Shown one piece after another: positions 21,801-33,880 of a stretch of DNA of 64,000 nt. The DNA is from Trogon surrucura (Eukaryota; Chordata; Aves; Trogoniformes; Trogonidae), in contig CM036619.1 in assembly GCA_020746105.1 (NCBI GenBank), forward strand, positions 58,763,135 through 58,827,134, given 5' to 3'. A model generated the notes under the pieces. It had not been told where the DNA came from, searched no databases, and saw nothing but the letters and a program-made list of their open reading frames with translations. Position numbers and translations under genes: made by a program. Every line of letters starts with the position of its first letter. The stretch's first letter is position 1.

Positions 21801-23860
21801 CCAATGCACAAGGTCATTTTTGGTTAAATTAAAGACCAAAGTGCTTCCTCTTTACCAGAATTCCTTCTGTTACTTTTTGATTTTTACCTCTTACGCCCTC
21901 AGAGATATTTATAACTCTCACGTTATTTTATTGATTTAGGTAATGATTTACATAGTTGCTTTTAATTTAGTTTCCCCTTCCTCTAAATTTCCTTCTTTAA
22001 CCTGTTTTTTTGTCATCTGCACCTACACGCAAAAATTGTTGTGCCATCCCTTATCAGTCAATTTCAGGCTGCATTTGTATTTCAAATCAGATATAATATT
22101 TTCAGCTCTGATTTTTACCCAGGAGACCACCAAGTAGTTAATGCTGAAAATGTCCAGAAAAGTTCAACCAGACTAACCATTTATTCTGAGTGCCATAGTC
22201 ATGCCTTTGCTTGTGTTTTTTGTACAATGTTGTGGAAGAAATTTCCTAAAATGGAGTAAGAGGCAGCCTCCTCTAAAGCTGGCTTGCTTCTATGACACTA
22301 TGTTACTTCAAGTATTTTCCCTCTGTAGCTAGAATGAAATATGTTTCATCTTAGCAATTCTACTCTTCATTCTATTGATTTTCTGTACTCTGTTCGTAAG
22401 TAATTTTAAAGTCTCCGTCCCCTTATGTCAAACGTCAGCCACCCTGTTGTCATCTCTCTCTTCTCACATGCTCCGAAGTGAATGACTCATAGGTATGTTC
22501 TGAGAACAACTTTCAAGTGAATAGGGACAACCTGTAGTGTTAGCAAGACATCTGAATGGGAGCTAAAGAACCTATGAAAGGCTCAAGTGTCAGAATTCCT
22601 CTTCCTGTGACTCTACACATCAAAGTTTCCCCCCTTTCCTCTGCATTGAACCCTCAGCTGCTCACTTCTGCAGCACTATTCAAATCCTTCAGTCCTGTCA
22701 GAGGTTACCAAGACCTCCCATCACAGAGCTCCAGTCTCTTCAAACTTCTTGTCCTAAGGCCTCCTCTATTGCAAAAGTCACTTCATACTTCCATACTTCT
22801 CTTTTCTTCTCAGCTCTCCCACTATTCCCCAAATTTGTAAACTTTCTTACATGACTTTAGCCTACCAACTAGAATGTGACTACTTTGCCTTCTGATGAGT
22901 CCTTGATAGAAGGGTTAGGCAAACCAGGCCTGGAAATCTTAGAGAAGCCATGTGTGGGCAAGACAGTTGTCTTGCTTGCTTGTAAATGGTGTCTTACGTT
23001 TAGAGGCTGTTCAAGTGCAGCTTTTGGATGTAATAAGAAAACACATTCAGAGGTTTCAGCTTAGATTCCAGTCACCAGTTTCATATTTCATGGTTTGATC
23101 TAGGGTTAGTTCCTTGCTCTTCCATGCAACTCCCAACTGTGGTGGGAAAAGGTAGAACTGAGGTGTGCTGTAGGTGTTGAAACAAGTCCTGTATGTATAT
23201 TTTTAGGCATAAACCACTCTTGTTTATCCAGGTGCTTCTATGTGCATCATGTTGCATGTGCAAGATTTTATATCCAAATCATCTCTAAAAACACAGCAGG
23301 GAAATGCTCAGCATTCTTAAGGAGTGACATTATAATCCCTTCAGACTGACCATTTGTCAGGTGAATAAACAGTGTCCCACTTCATTAGTTGGATTTTATT
23401 CATAGCAAGTATTTCAATAGATATAAACATCTTTGTTATGGTTAAGGATCCATCATCTTCAGATGGTATTTGAGCAAATTCTAGAGGGATAAAATGTACA
23501 GAAAACCTGGTTGCACAGCTATTGCACAAACTCCTTTCAAATATTCAAAGATAAAATTGTGTCTGGATTGATGTGCACACAAGTGATGCTCTTACTCCAG
23601 GGAATCACATTGCTCATCTTGTGTGGGCAAAACCTTTGTGTCTTTTCCTTTACTGCTCTTAATCACAAGAAAAAAGTCATCCTGAGACAGTAGAAAACAC
23701 AGAAATATTGGTACATGTGGCCAATACTGCCATGCTTTTTGGGACTGAAATTTACTCTTTCTGTGATAAAAATGAAGTAAAGCACTAAAGCTCCGAGTTT
23801 TTAATGCACAGGAATAAAGTGTTTGGTGAGATACACTGGGGAAAAAAGGAGACAAAGGGG
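18876..23860. other. Unassigned AT-rich DNA
   Basis: About 5 kb with no recognised gene or transposon. Open frames up to 94 codons are domain-less. The 22.5-22.85 kb part is richer in C and T and gives the longest of these frames, but without splice or promoter context. Confidence 0.5.
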
Positions 23861-24799
23861 GAAAAGTTGCTGCACAACAGCAACTGCAGCCAGAGAGAAG
23901 AGTGAGAACATGTGAACGAAACAACCCTGCAGACACCAAGGTCAGTGAAGGAGGGGGAGGAGGTGCTCCAGGTGCCAGAGCAGAGATTCCCCTGGAGCCT
24001 GTGCTGAAGACCATGCTGAGGCAGGCTGTTCCCCTGCAGCCCATGATGGTTCAGAGTGGAGCAAATATCCACCTGCAGCCTCTGGAGGACCCTACACAGG
24101 AGCAGGTGGATGTGCCTGAAGGAGACTGTGACCACACAGAAGCCTGCACTGGAGCAGGCTCTTGGCAGGACCTGTGGACGCATGGAGGGAGGAGTCCATA
24201 CTGAAGCAGGTTTGCTGGCAGGACTTGTTGCCCTGTGGGGAACCCATGCTGGAGCAGTCTATTCTTCTAGGACCTCATTGAAGGGACCTAGCCTGGAGCA
24301 GTTCATGAAGAACTGTAGCCTGTGGGAAGGACTCACACTGGAGAAGTTCTTGGAGAATTGTCTCCTATGTGAGAGACCCTATGCTGGATCAGGTGAAGAG
24401 TGTGAGGAGTCCTCTCCTTGAGGAGAAAGGAGAGGCAGAGACAACATGTGATGAACTGACTACAACACCCATTCCCTATCCCCCCTGAGCTCCTGTGGGG
24501 AGGAGGTAGAAAAATTGGAAGTCAAGATGACGCTAGGGAGAAGGGAGGGGTGGTGGGAAGGTGTTTTGAGATTTAGTTTTTATTTCTCATTATCCTGCTT
24601 GAATTTGATTGGTAATAAATTAAACTAATTTCCCCAAGTCGAGTCTGTTTTCCTGTGACAGTAACTGCTGAGTGATCCCTCTGTTTTTATCTCATCACAT
24701 GAGTCTTTCATTATATTTTCTCTCGCCTGTCCAGCTGAGGAGGTGACTGGCAGGGCAGCTTTGGTGGGCACCTGGTGTCCAGCCGAAGATAACCCATCA
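23861..24799 (+). mobile_element. ERVL-like LTR, 5'-truncated, with internal repeats
   Basis: This is a relative of the LTR at 1075-1943. Shared blocks include GCAGACACCAAGGTCAGTGA (23931-23950), the GCAGCCCATG region, GATGAACTGAC near 24449, GGGAAGGTGTT near 24555, AATAAA at 24614-24619, TCTGTTTTCC near 24643, and an end CCCATCA at 24799. The first ~180 bp of the family, with its TATA region, is missing: homology starts near 23861 without a TG terminus. Seven ~44-52 bp internal repeats make this copy roughly 275 bp longer than the other across the corresponding part. Open frames of 100 and 121 codons here follow the repeat and are not retroviral genes. Confidence 0.85.
24080..24425 (+). repeat. 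Internal tandem repeats of the LTR, period 44-52 bp
   Basis: The core GGAGCAGG/GGAGCAGT, with variants, recurs at 24099, 24151, 24203, 24251, 24295, 24340 and 24386. It is usually preceded by a CCCATGCT-like block and followed by TTSNTGGMAGGAC-like sequence. Spacing is 52, 52, 48, 44, 45 and 46 bases. Units differ by point changes, so the array is old or diverged before this insertion. Confidence 0.85.
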
Positions 24800-26683
24800 A
24801 AATTATTAAACAGATTCTAACAGACTGAAGTGGGAAATAGGTTTCCTATCTTTGCTAATGTTAAAAACAATATTAAAACCACTGTTGCTGTTTTGAATTT
24901 CACATAATCTTCTCATTCTTTTTCATGGGAAGACATACACACATACTTCCTCCCAATTCAGTTGTTCAAGAAAAGCCTAAGGTCCATAAAAAATGTAGTC
25001 AATTCTTACACTGAGACAAGAAAAAAAGATTAAAAGAGGGCTATTCAAATCAATATAGAAAAATAGATGTGTGGAATAAATTAAAATCTTCCACAGGTTA
25101 AATAAAAATCTAAACATGAGAATTAAGTAATGGTAAGAATGAAACAACGGAATCCTAACACCCAGCGCAGAGAAAATGATGACACAAGTCCTCATTTGGT
25201 AGAAACATGAGTAAAGCTCTTTAGTTGTTGATGTAACTCTAATTTTCAGCATCTCAGGCTGAAACATGCTGAAAACTTTTTCTTTGTATGTAGTGCTCCT
25301 TTCTGCGTGGAATACTTTATTGCAGAGGTAGGGTTTATAATTTCGGGGAGTATTTTTAAATTATAGTAGTGTGACATTGGATTCTTTCGAAAGACAGATC
25401 TACTTAACACTCGAGCAAAGGAAAAAATACCTATTTATAGTTCACTATTGCCCTCTTGTGGAACGAAATAAAATCAAAGATGTGCAACGTATAAAATCCA
25501 AGCTAAGAACTGGTTACTTAGAACCCAGTTTAGAAAACTTTATTGATCTTGTGCCTTAGTTAACAAGCAGTGTTTGTGAAGCTGAGTCCTGTTCAGTACA
25601 AAGAAGAGGATTGGCCAAATATTCTACTATTTTAAAGCAAAAAACCTGCCCTTTGCTAAGGTTTAAGCCGGTGGTGGGTCAGTGAGTTTTGCAGAACATA
25701 GTAAATCTATTTGCAATCCAGTTACTCCAGGGTGCAGATCTGTGCTGTGTTTTCTCTTAATGAAAGAACTTCTGTAATAACTGATTTCAGTTGTCCTATT
25801 GTCTATCATTAATTTTTATTGTTGTAAATGTTTAGAAAAGATTTTTTTCCCAGGCAGAAGGAATGAAGTACTTTGAGAACAGACAGTTAATTTTCTTATG
25901 AGTGATTAATTGGGAGTGCTCGAGAAGAATGAACTGAGGTATGAAAAACTGGCCTTGTGAAAACAAGTTGATAAAGCTCAGTCTCAAATATTTGCTCAAG
26001 AGAAGGATAAAACCAGCTTGGCCTCTGTCCCCAGTTAAGTACATGGGAATTGATTTTGGCAGGCAGATGGTTACTTAATACATTGGAAAATGTAACGAAG
26101 TTCTGTGAAGAGAAGCTGAAAACAGGCAGAAGAGGTATTCAGTCTAGAATAAATAACAGATTTCTAGCAGTTAAGGCAACAGCAGCTAGTACTTTTTCAC
26201 AGAGCAGTGTGGGCTCTAATTTTTAAAACTCATGAGGTTTTTTCACCAGGTGTTTCCATAGCATTAGTCAAGAGCTAGTAAAATTCTTCTTAACCTTCCA
26301 CAGAAAATGTTATGCTCTCTCATCACTTTTGTATACCTCTTCGGTTAGTTCACTCCCGGAATATTAGGAAAAGAGATGCTTTATTCTATCTGTTAATCAG
26401 CTTTATACAACATACCTTTCCACTTTGAGTTACTGTGTTACCGATACTTAAACACAATGAAAGCAAAATAAATAAAGTAGGTATTATTGTATTGGTTAGC
26501 TGACTAAGCTGGATGTCACTGAACCTAGACTGTCCATTAACTATGGCCATGTCTCCAGGCCAAATGTAATAGATTACCCAGTATTGATATTATCAGTGAA
26601 GGCTGGGAGTGCTCCTTGTGGCTCGATCGGCTCCTGTGCCAGCCATAAGCATTAATATCTTCCCCTAACAGTCTAGTCTAAGC

Positions 26684-26754
26684 TAAATAATAACAACAAC
26701 CACCAAAAAACCCACCCCAAAACCTCACAACAAAAAAACCAACCCCAAACCCCA
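26684..26754. repeat. A/C-rich low-complexity tract
   Basis: About 70 bases almost wholly A and C on the plus strand, starting as AAT/AAC triplets and passing into CCAAAA/CCCCAAA runs. It may have grown from a small (AAC)n microsatellite. Confidence 0.75.
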
Positions 26755-29700
26755 GAATGAAACCTGTGAAATTTGGTTTTAATAATTAACCTTTGCTGCA
26801 ACTGTTTATGCTATATTCTTTTCCAGAAGATGATTACAAACGGAGATGCTTAGCGCTGTAGCTGATTTCAAGCCTAATTATGCAGTATGGTATGAATTCC
26901 CAAGGTTTACGTAGGGAGTACTGTGATTCTTTTTGGCACTTTAAAGGGAAAGAAAATGGCCAGTTATACCATGCCAGCATAAGGGTAAGATTCTTGTGAT
27001 GGGAGCTATTGAGAGAATGCAGAGGGGCACAGAATCACATCTGCTCTGTAAGGAAAAGGTTGGACAGGTCATCTGTACAGGAAAGGATCTCCTGAAGTCT
27101 GAACTATGCAATCACTACATTCTTCTATTTGTAGGCCTTGGCCACTATTTCTATCCAAAGTCTATGACCACTGACAGTATCCAATTTACTACTTATAACA
27201 AACACTGAAATATCCAGAAAGTATTTTACTTGTTTAAATGTGGAGACTATGTGGTAACACATTTCATCAATTTGTTGATAAGAACTAGCAAGACCAATGA
27301 AAACAACATGATGTAGTTTCTAGAATGGTAAGACTTTAGCATTTGATATTGGATCAGATTAGAAAGAAATAGGTTGTCCTCTTAATACTTACTGGGGAGT
27401 AGCATACTGCTGGAGTCAGCAGAAAATGTAGTTTTAGAAGTCTTGACATTTCTGTACTTAATCATTCTGTAACAGTTTATTAAGAAGTGCCAGTATGAAG
27501 TGCTTGAAGTGCAAGTCTGATATAAACCCTGCATCAGCCTATTTTGATCACTTACTGTGTTATAATTAGTTTATATTTAGGATCAAAAAGACCACATACC
27601 CTCCAGAGTTCTCATTTAATTCAGAACCTGAATGAGGGAGAGACTTTCACATACCAGAAGTGAAATACCTAGCTGAATACTGGATTTTAGTTTATCCATG
27701 AAAGGCTCTGGTTATGATATTTGGTATAGCAGTGGTGACTTCAACAAATGATACCCAGTGATATTTGGAGACATATGCAGTCATCCCTCAGGCTGGACAG
27801 CACTTAGCATTTCCTAGTGATGCAGAACTGAAAATAAAAAGAACTATAGATGAAGCAGAAATTAAAAAAAAAATTAAAAAGTATCAGGAAAGCACCTTTG
27901 CCAGTTTTACCTCTTAGTAACCAAATGTAGATATAAGTAATATTCTGAGAAATTTTTTTATCACCAGAGGAAGAAGCTCTGAGGAAATCTCATCTATGTT
28001 GCCACTGTGATTATTTTCAAATACAGCCAAAATGTAAATCACCACTTGATGTCACCATTGGTCTGTACCCATGCAGATCTTTGAGAGATCGCTCTGAATA
28101 CCAGAAAGAAATTGTAAGTTCAATTAAAATATTTAGAGACCTATTTCAAAAGAATTGTTTATGAAGTTAATCATCATCTATTTCTTTGTCCTGTTCAAAA
28201 CACTTGAAGAGCAGGTTCATTAAACTTGGAGCCCTATCAGTAGTCATTTGAATAGGTGCTGTGTATACATAGAATCAGTTTATTTTAATAAAGAAGTTTA
28301 CAATAACCAGCAGAGTAATTCTAGTCATTATAGTTTGACTTATAAACATTAGTACCATCCAACTGTGGAATAGATAGTAAAGGAAGAGAATACATGAGAT
28401 GAAAAGAGAGTATCTCTGGAAACAAGAAAGGAAGAACTATAAGGGTTAATAACGGTACAGGAAAGATGTTTGCAATCTCTCCTGAATAAGTTGGGATCCT
28501 GTTTCTCAATTTAGGCAAAAAGAATAAATACTTTGTTTTCAGTTTGCCTTGACTTCTAACAAGCATGTTGAGTTTGAACTGCTATTTGTTAATTCTGAAC
28601 ATCTGTTCATCTGTGATTTATTTAGCTCAGGCCGAGGCATAGTTTTAAAGGAACTTCACCATTTATAAAATCTTGTTTGACATTAAAATGTTGACTTTTG
28701 TTAGTAGCAGCCACAATGTGAAACTAAAATTGTGTCTAAACTGAGTGGAACATATCAACTGTGAAATCCTTAATCTGGACAATATCATAGGTAATGAGAA
28801 CATTGTGTACAGGACACTGAGTAGCACTCAATGGGATTGAACTTCCAGCAGTTTGAAATTCCAGGATAAATGTTATAATTCTCCCTTGGCATGAGTTCTT
28901 TATCGGTTCTCTTATTGAATTCTCTTATTGCCAGTTTTCCTGAACTTTTAACTGGTTAATTAGGCCTATGAGCTAGCCATATTCTAAGGATTCAAGTACT
29001 AGTCAAACCATATAGTCAGTTAACATAATAAATCCTTACTACTCTATTTGGATGCTTAGACTGCACATTCTTCTCTGTACAATACTGCACATGGCTTGTA
29101 TAGACCTGTACATCAATGTTAGTACAAGTCTCATTTTAATGCATAAATTATTATAGACTATATAATCAAAACAGTAACTCTAGAATCCAGGTCCTGATTT
29201 CTGTCTGCTCATCAGGTGCCCATTTCTTCATTTGTACAGATGCAATCACTCCAGTAATTCTTATTTCAGATCTGGATAGCAATGACTTTGCTTGCAGACC
29301 AGGGAAATGCTTTCCAGGGAAGTTCCCAAGCAACTCTTGCACTGGATGCATGCTGAATATGTGAAATTTGCTCTGAAGTAAATGGAAATTGAAAGTGCTA
29401 AGGAATTACTAGTGTTTGTCCTTTTGCAATGCTGAATGAATGAGCTAATTCTATCCAATTTCAAGCTCCTTTCAGCATAATAGTTCCAAAATTGCAGCTC
29501 AGAGCTTATCACTTGGCTCTCATTTCAATAAAGAGAGGCTAAAAAATCGAAATGGACAAGGGGCAGTAGGAATAAATTTAGTGAGCAAGCAAAAATAGAA
29601 AAATGAAACAAAGAGTGAAAAGCAAATTCAGAGACAATTTGAAAGTAGAGTTGGCAGAAAAATGAAATAAAGACACAGTATAATACATACACGTATCATA

Positions 29701-30162
29701 CAGTACGCAGGACACTCATGAACTGTCCCTTTGGTAAAAAAATTGTGGTTTTTTTAGTCATAAGTAAAATACGGCATGTCAGTACATTGCCTTGTCTTTA
29801 ATAACAGAAACAAATTATACTCTCTGAAAGACAAGAAAAAAAAGACTATTTTTATTATATCATCTAATAAAATTTATGCATTCAGTTACTAACGTTACTG
29901 TGTTCTAGTTTCATAAAGTTGAAAAAATAAGTATTTAAAAACCATCAGTCTCCATAATTTTACACATTGTTTTCCCTGCATTTTTGTGAGGCTTTTACTT
30001 GGCATGATGTCACAGCATAGCAGGACAGGCCTAATAGTTCAGATAAATAAATCTGGAGTTTTGGATGCAATATCAAGAGAGGTGTTATATATCCACACTT
30101 TTTAACATTGTCCTCTTAAAATTTAAAAATATACCTGATTCTTAGACACTTGCCTTCAGTGT

Positions 30163-30236
30163 ATGTCACATGTATATTTATGTATGGTTAGATGTATGTA
30201 CGTTTATGTGCATATATACATATACAGTTGCATGTA
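30163..30236. repeat. Degenerate TATG/TGTA-rich tract
   Basis: Imperfect alternation of TATG, TGTA and CATATA words over about 70 bases: an eroded microsatellite without uniform period. Confidence 0.6.
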
Positions 30237-32494
30237 AAGAGCTTTAGTAGTCACAGGGGCAAAGTTGTAATTCTTGCCTTTTATTTTTTTTTTTAACAGA
30301 TTTTTTATTTATTGATAAGTCTTTTAGCAGGGTAAGCCAGACAGAAAATGATGTCTTTTTGTACATGATGTCTTGACTTACAAAGAAAGGAAAAAGCCCC
30401 TCTTTTCTGGGGGACTTTAAAAAATTGAAACCAGGTTCCATTCTAATTTACAACAAGGAAAGACCCAGCTCTTCTGTTTCACAGACAATCTGTACGAGCC
30501 TTCCACTCACAGCAGACCTCCTGGTAATAAATCAGGCCACGGAAGTGTTTGAATTAATCTTTGTCAGGGACTACCAAGACAGCAGTAACTTACAGAACAG
30601 TAAGGACATGCACACAGTATTCTAAAGGGAGAGATCCCAAGTGCCTAAATACCATCCTGAACTTTGTAAAGTGATGTGCTGTCCCAGGAAATCTCAGGCC
30701 ACACACAAGCATGAGTGGATTGACTATGTTATACAATATGTGCTGTTCTTCAAGTTCCTATTGCTTAAGTCCATGTAGTAGGAGTAGAGCCAGTTACTGG
30801 AAGTTTAGATCATTTTGTGAAAGATCAAGTCAAGCAAGTAAAGCATAAAAGATACAGATTGTTGCTATAGGCTCAGATCTTTAATGAAATCCCATGACAA
30901 ACAAGGGACACGTTGGATGCAAGCCTGACTGACACACTGCAGCTTACCATGTATTTAAAGAATAACAGAGTTGTGTAGGCAACACATCTGACATCAAATG
31001 GAAATGCCAGAGGGCTGGGATGTCAAAAGCATTCCAGATTCTACTCTCTAGTGAGAGAAAAAAGCATAAAATTTTATCCTGAACAAAACCCGTGAATGAA
31101 CATGGAAAGGAGCAGATCAAGGACTGTCAGTCTGTTCCTTTATTCTTAGGACAATGTTCTTACCTCTTCAGGACATATTAGAAAGGTCCGTACAAGATGA
31201 TTTTTAACAACAACCACAACTACCTTGTTCTGAACATTTTAGCCACCCTGTGGAACATTTTACAACCCTTGAGTGAGATTATTTAATGTATATAGGTATG
31301 AGAAAGAATATTTGATAGAAGTTGGCTGAAAGGAAGAAAAGAGACAGGATTACCATACAGCTGCCAGTAAGGACACTAATGATTAGTGAAAAAGAGTAAC
31401 TCAGCTTCTGTGGAACCTTGAGGAGCAAGACATTTTCTATATACTTCAAAACACAACAAAAGGCTTTAAATGTTCTGGATAGTCTTGATCAATAAATCCA
31501 GTCTAAAAAGAATCTGACACCCAATAGTTACGTAGCCTGTCAGGCATGCCAACAGCAAAATGAAAGCCATTGATTTGTTTGTCACCAGGCTTTGCCAGCT
31601 AGCAATTTTTTTCTGAGCCTCAGATGCACACAGATGACATTATACAGGGAACAAATAACTGAAAAGTGAAATTCAACCGGGGACAATTTCTGTGAATAAG
31701 AAATGTCAGAGAATTCTCAGTGTACCACATGGGACACAAGGCCATGTATCTTTTTTTTTGTGTAGAGCATCCTTCAGAAGTTAAGAAGAGGATAATACAA
31801 ATCACCTGTGGATGGATACAGGGCTTTCTGAAGTGTTGCAAATATTTTGACTGATTTTAAGGAGATTTACGTTTACACTTTATTAGAGATTTTAATTTCT
31901 AACAAAGACTGTTTTGTCTTTTCAGAGCAACTTTAGATGTATCTTTACTTGATCATGCCCAAGTGAACACATTGAGTATTTGAAGCAATTTTTCTATTAG
32001 GAGGAGATAGCTTTTACAGTGCTAATGCTTCAACAGAAAGGACCCCGTGGGATATGAAATACTCAGCATTTTTAATAAACCTCAGTGCATTGTTATTAGA
32101 GGTAGTAGTCCATTTAGTTTTCAAACTCTGTGTTAGCAGTGCTTAGGGTAGTTTTACATTTACTCATGCTATTTTCTTTCTCTGCCAGATAGCTGTCAAA
32201 TCTTCCTGCTTCATAAAGAAACAACTTACGAGCAGCAGTTCTTTTTTGTCTTTAATAATCTGAAAATGGCATTAGCTTTCCTTATATGACTTCAGTCAGT
32301 CATGGTCATACAATGTATTTATTCGTTCAAGCCCAGACTAACAACTTTTATTTTCAGAAAGTTTTCACAAGTGCATCTGAGACATCATTATTTCCTTTAC
32401 TTTTGTTATCCACACATTTTGTACCACATGATCTTTGCCTTGAATCAAATCTCTGCAAAGCAACATAGCAACAGCGACACCACTCAATGCAGTA

Positions 32495-33880
32495 ATTGTT
32501 TAGCTACCCTCTTTGAGTGTGAAACCATTACCCCTTGTGCTATCACTACACTCCCTTATAAAGAATCTCGAATCTCTCCCTTTCTTCCCTGTAGGCCACC
32601 TTTAGGTACTGGAAAGCTGCTGTAAGGTCTCCTCAGAACCTTCTCTTCTCCAGACTGAGCAACCCCAGTTCCCTCAGCCTGTCCTCAGAGGGAAGGTGCT
32701 CCAGCCCCTTGATCATCTTTGTGGATCTACTCTGGACATGCTCCAACAGGTCCACATCTTTCCTGCACTGAGAACCCTAGAGTTAAACACAGTACTTCAG
32801 GTGAGTTCTCACCCAAGCAGAATTGAGGGGGTGAATCGCCCCCTTTGACCTGCTGGCCATACTTCTTTTAATGCAGCCCAGGATACAATTGGCTTTCTGG
32901 TCTGTGAGCACACATTGCTGGATCATGTCCAGTTTTTCATCCACCAACAACCCCAAGGCCCTCACTGCAGAGTTGCTCTCAATCCAATCATTGCCTAGCC
33001 AGTATTTGTGCTTGGGATTGCCCTGACCCATGTGCAGGACCTTGTGCTTGGCCTTGTTGAACTTCATGAGTTTGGCATGGGCCCACCTCTCAAGGTTGTC
33101 CACGTCCCTCTGGATGACATCCCTTCCCTCCAGCATGTCAACCGCACCACACAGTTTAGTGTTGTCAGCAAACTTGGTGAGGGTGTGCTCAATTTCAGTG
33201 TCTGTGTCTCCAACAAAGACGTTAAACAGCATCTGTCCCAATACTGACCCCTAAGGAACACCATTTGTCACTGGTCTCCAATTGGACATTGAGCTGTTGG
33301 CCACAACTTTTTAAGTGTGACCATCCATACCAAGTGTGACCCTATCCACCAAGTGCTCCATTCATCAGATCCCTGTCTCTCCAATTTAGAGACAAGGATG
33401 TCATGTGTGACAGTGTTAATTCTTTGCACAAGTCCAGGTAGATGACATCAGTTCCTCTTCCCTTATCCACCAATACTGTAACCCTGTTTTAGAACGCTAC
33501 CAGATTTGTCAGGCACAGTTTGCCTTTATTGAAGCCATGGTAGCCGTCACCAATGACCTCAGTATTTTCCATTTGCCTTAGCATAGTTTCCAGGAGAATC
33601 TGCTCCATGATCTTGAAAGGCACAGAGGTGAGACCAATCAGTCTATCGTTCCTTGGGTTTTCCTTTTTTCCCTTTTTAAAAATGGGCATTATGTTTCCCC
33701 TTTCCAGTCAGTGGGAACTTCACCAGACTGCCACAACTTTGCAGATATGATGGACCGTGGACTCAGCAATTTCATCCACCATTTCATTAACAGAAGGCTG
33801 TGACCCTGTACCCTATTAATGATCTTTATCATGTCCTCTGTATTACATCTCTGAAGTATACATGGCTCCATACACTCTGT
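32495..33880 (-). mobile_element. CR1 LINE, minus strand, lacking both ends
   Basis: Read on the minus strand, this covers the RT region through to the ORF2 C-terminus. Its 3' UTR and octamer tail are absent, because similarity begins abruptly near 32495 within the C-terminal coding part. Plus-strand landmarks are ACCCCTTGTGCTATCACTAC near 32531, CAGCCTGTCCTCAGAG near 32676, GTCCCTCTGGATGACATCCC near 33104 and CTGCTCCATGATCTTGAAAG near 33600. It belongs to the same subgroup as the copies at 13.9 and 46.3 kb. Loss of the 3' end implies a later deletion, since CR1 insertions normally retain it. Confidence 0.92.
32783..33871 (-). pseudogene. CR1 reverse transcriptase remnant (minus strand)
   Basis: The pieces, in coding order, are 33871-33689 (SGEVPTDWK), 33689-33489 ([42 protein letters not shown]) and 33241-32783 (MGQMLFNVFVGD, FADNTKLCG, WAHAKLMKFNKAK, ALGLLVDEKLDM). 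These match reverse transcriptase blocks in order. The catalytic pair reads Asp-Asn instead of Asp-Asp, and frames change several times, so the enzyme is dead. The wrong-strand frames at 33008-33264 are mirror images of it. Confidence 0.9.

Larger units (their letters stand above)
24800..32494. other. Unassigned AT-rich DNA, 7.7 kb
   Basis: The longest stretch here without a recognised transposon. It contains an A/C-rich tract at 26684-26754, a TATG/TA-rich tract at 30163-30236 and a strong 3' splice-like site at 31925. No open frame exceeds about 100 codons and none has a recognisable domain. It may be intronic or hold conserved non-coding elements, which cannot be judged from one genome. 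Confidence 0.5.

Noticed and set aside
23902..24421. Overlapping 100- and 121-codon frames with repeated EQ/GA-rich peptides
   Set aside because: They are produced by the 44-52 bp internal repeats of the LTR, not by a gene.
33008..33264. Plus-strand frames of 74-79 codons
   Set aside because: Antisense shadows of the minus-strand CR1 reverse transcriptase.
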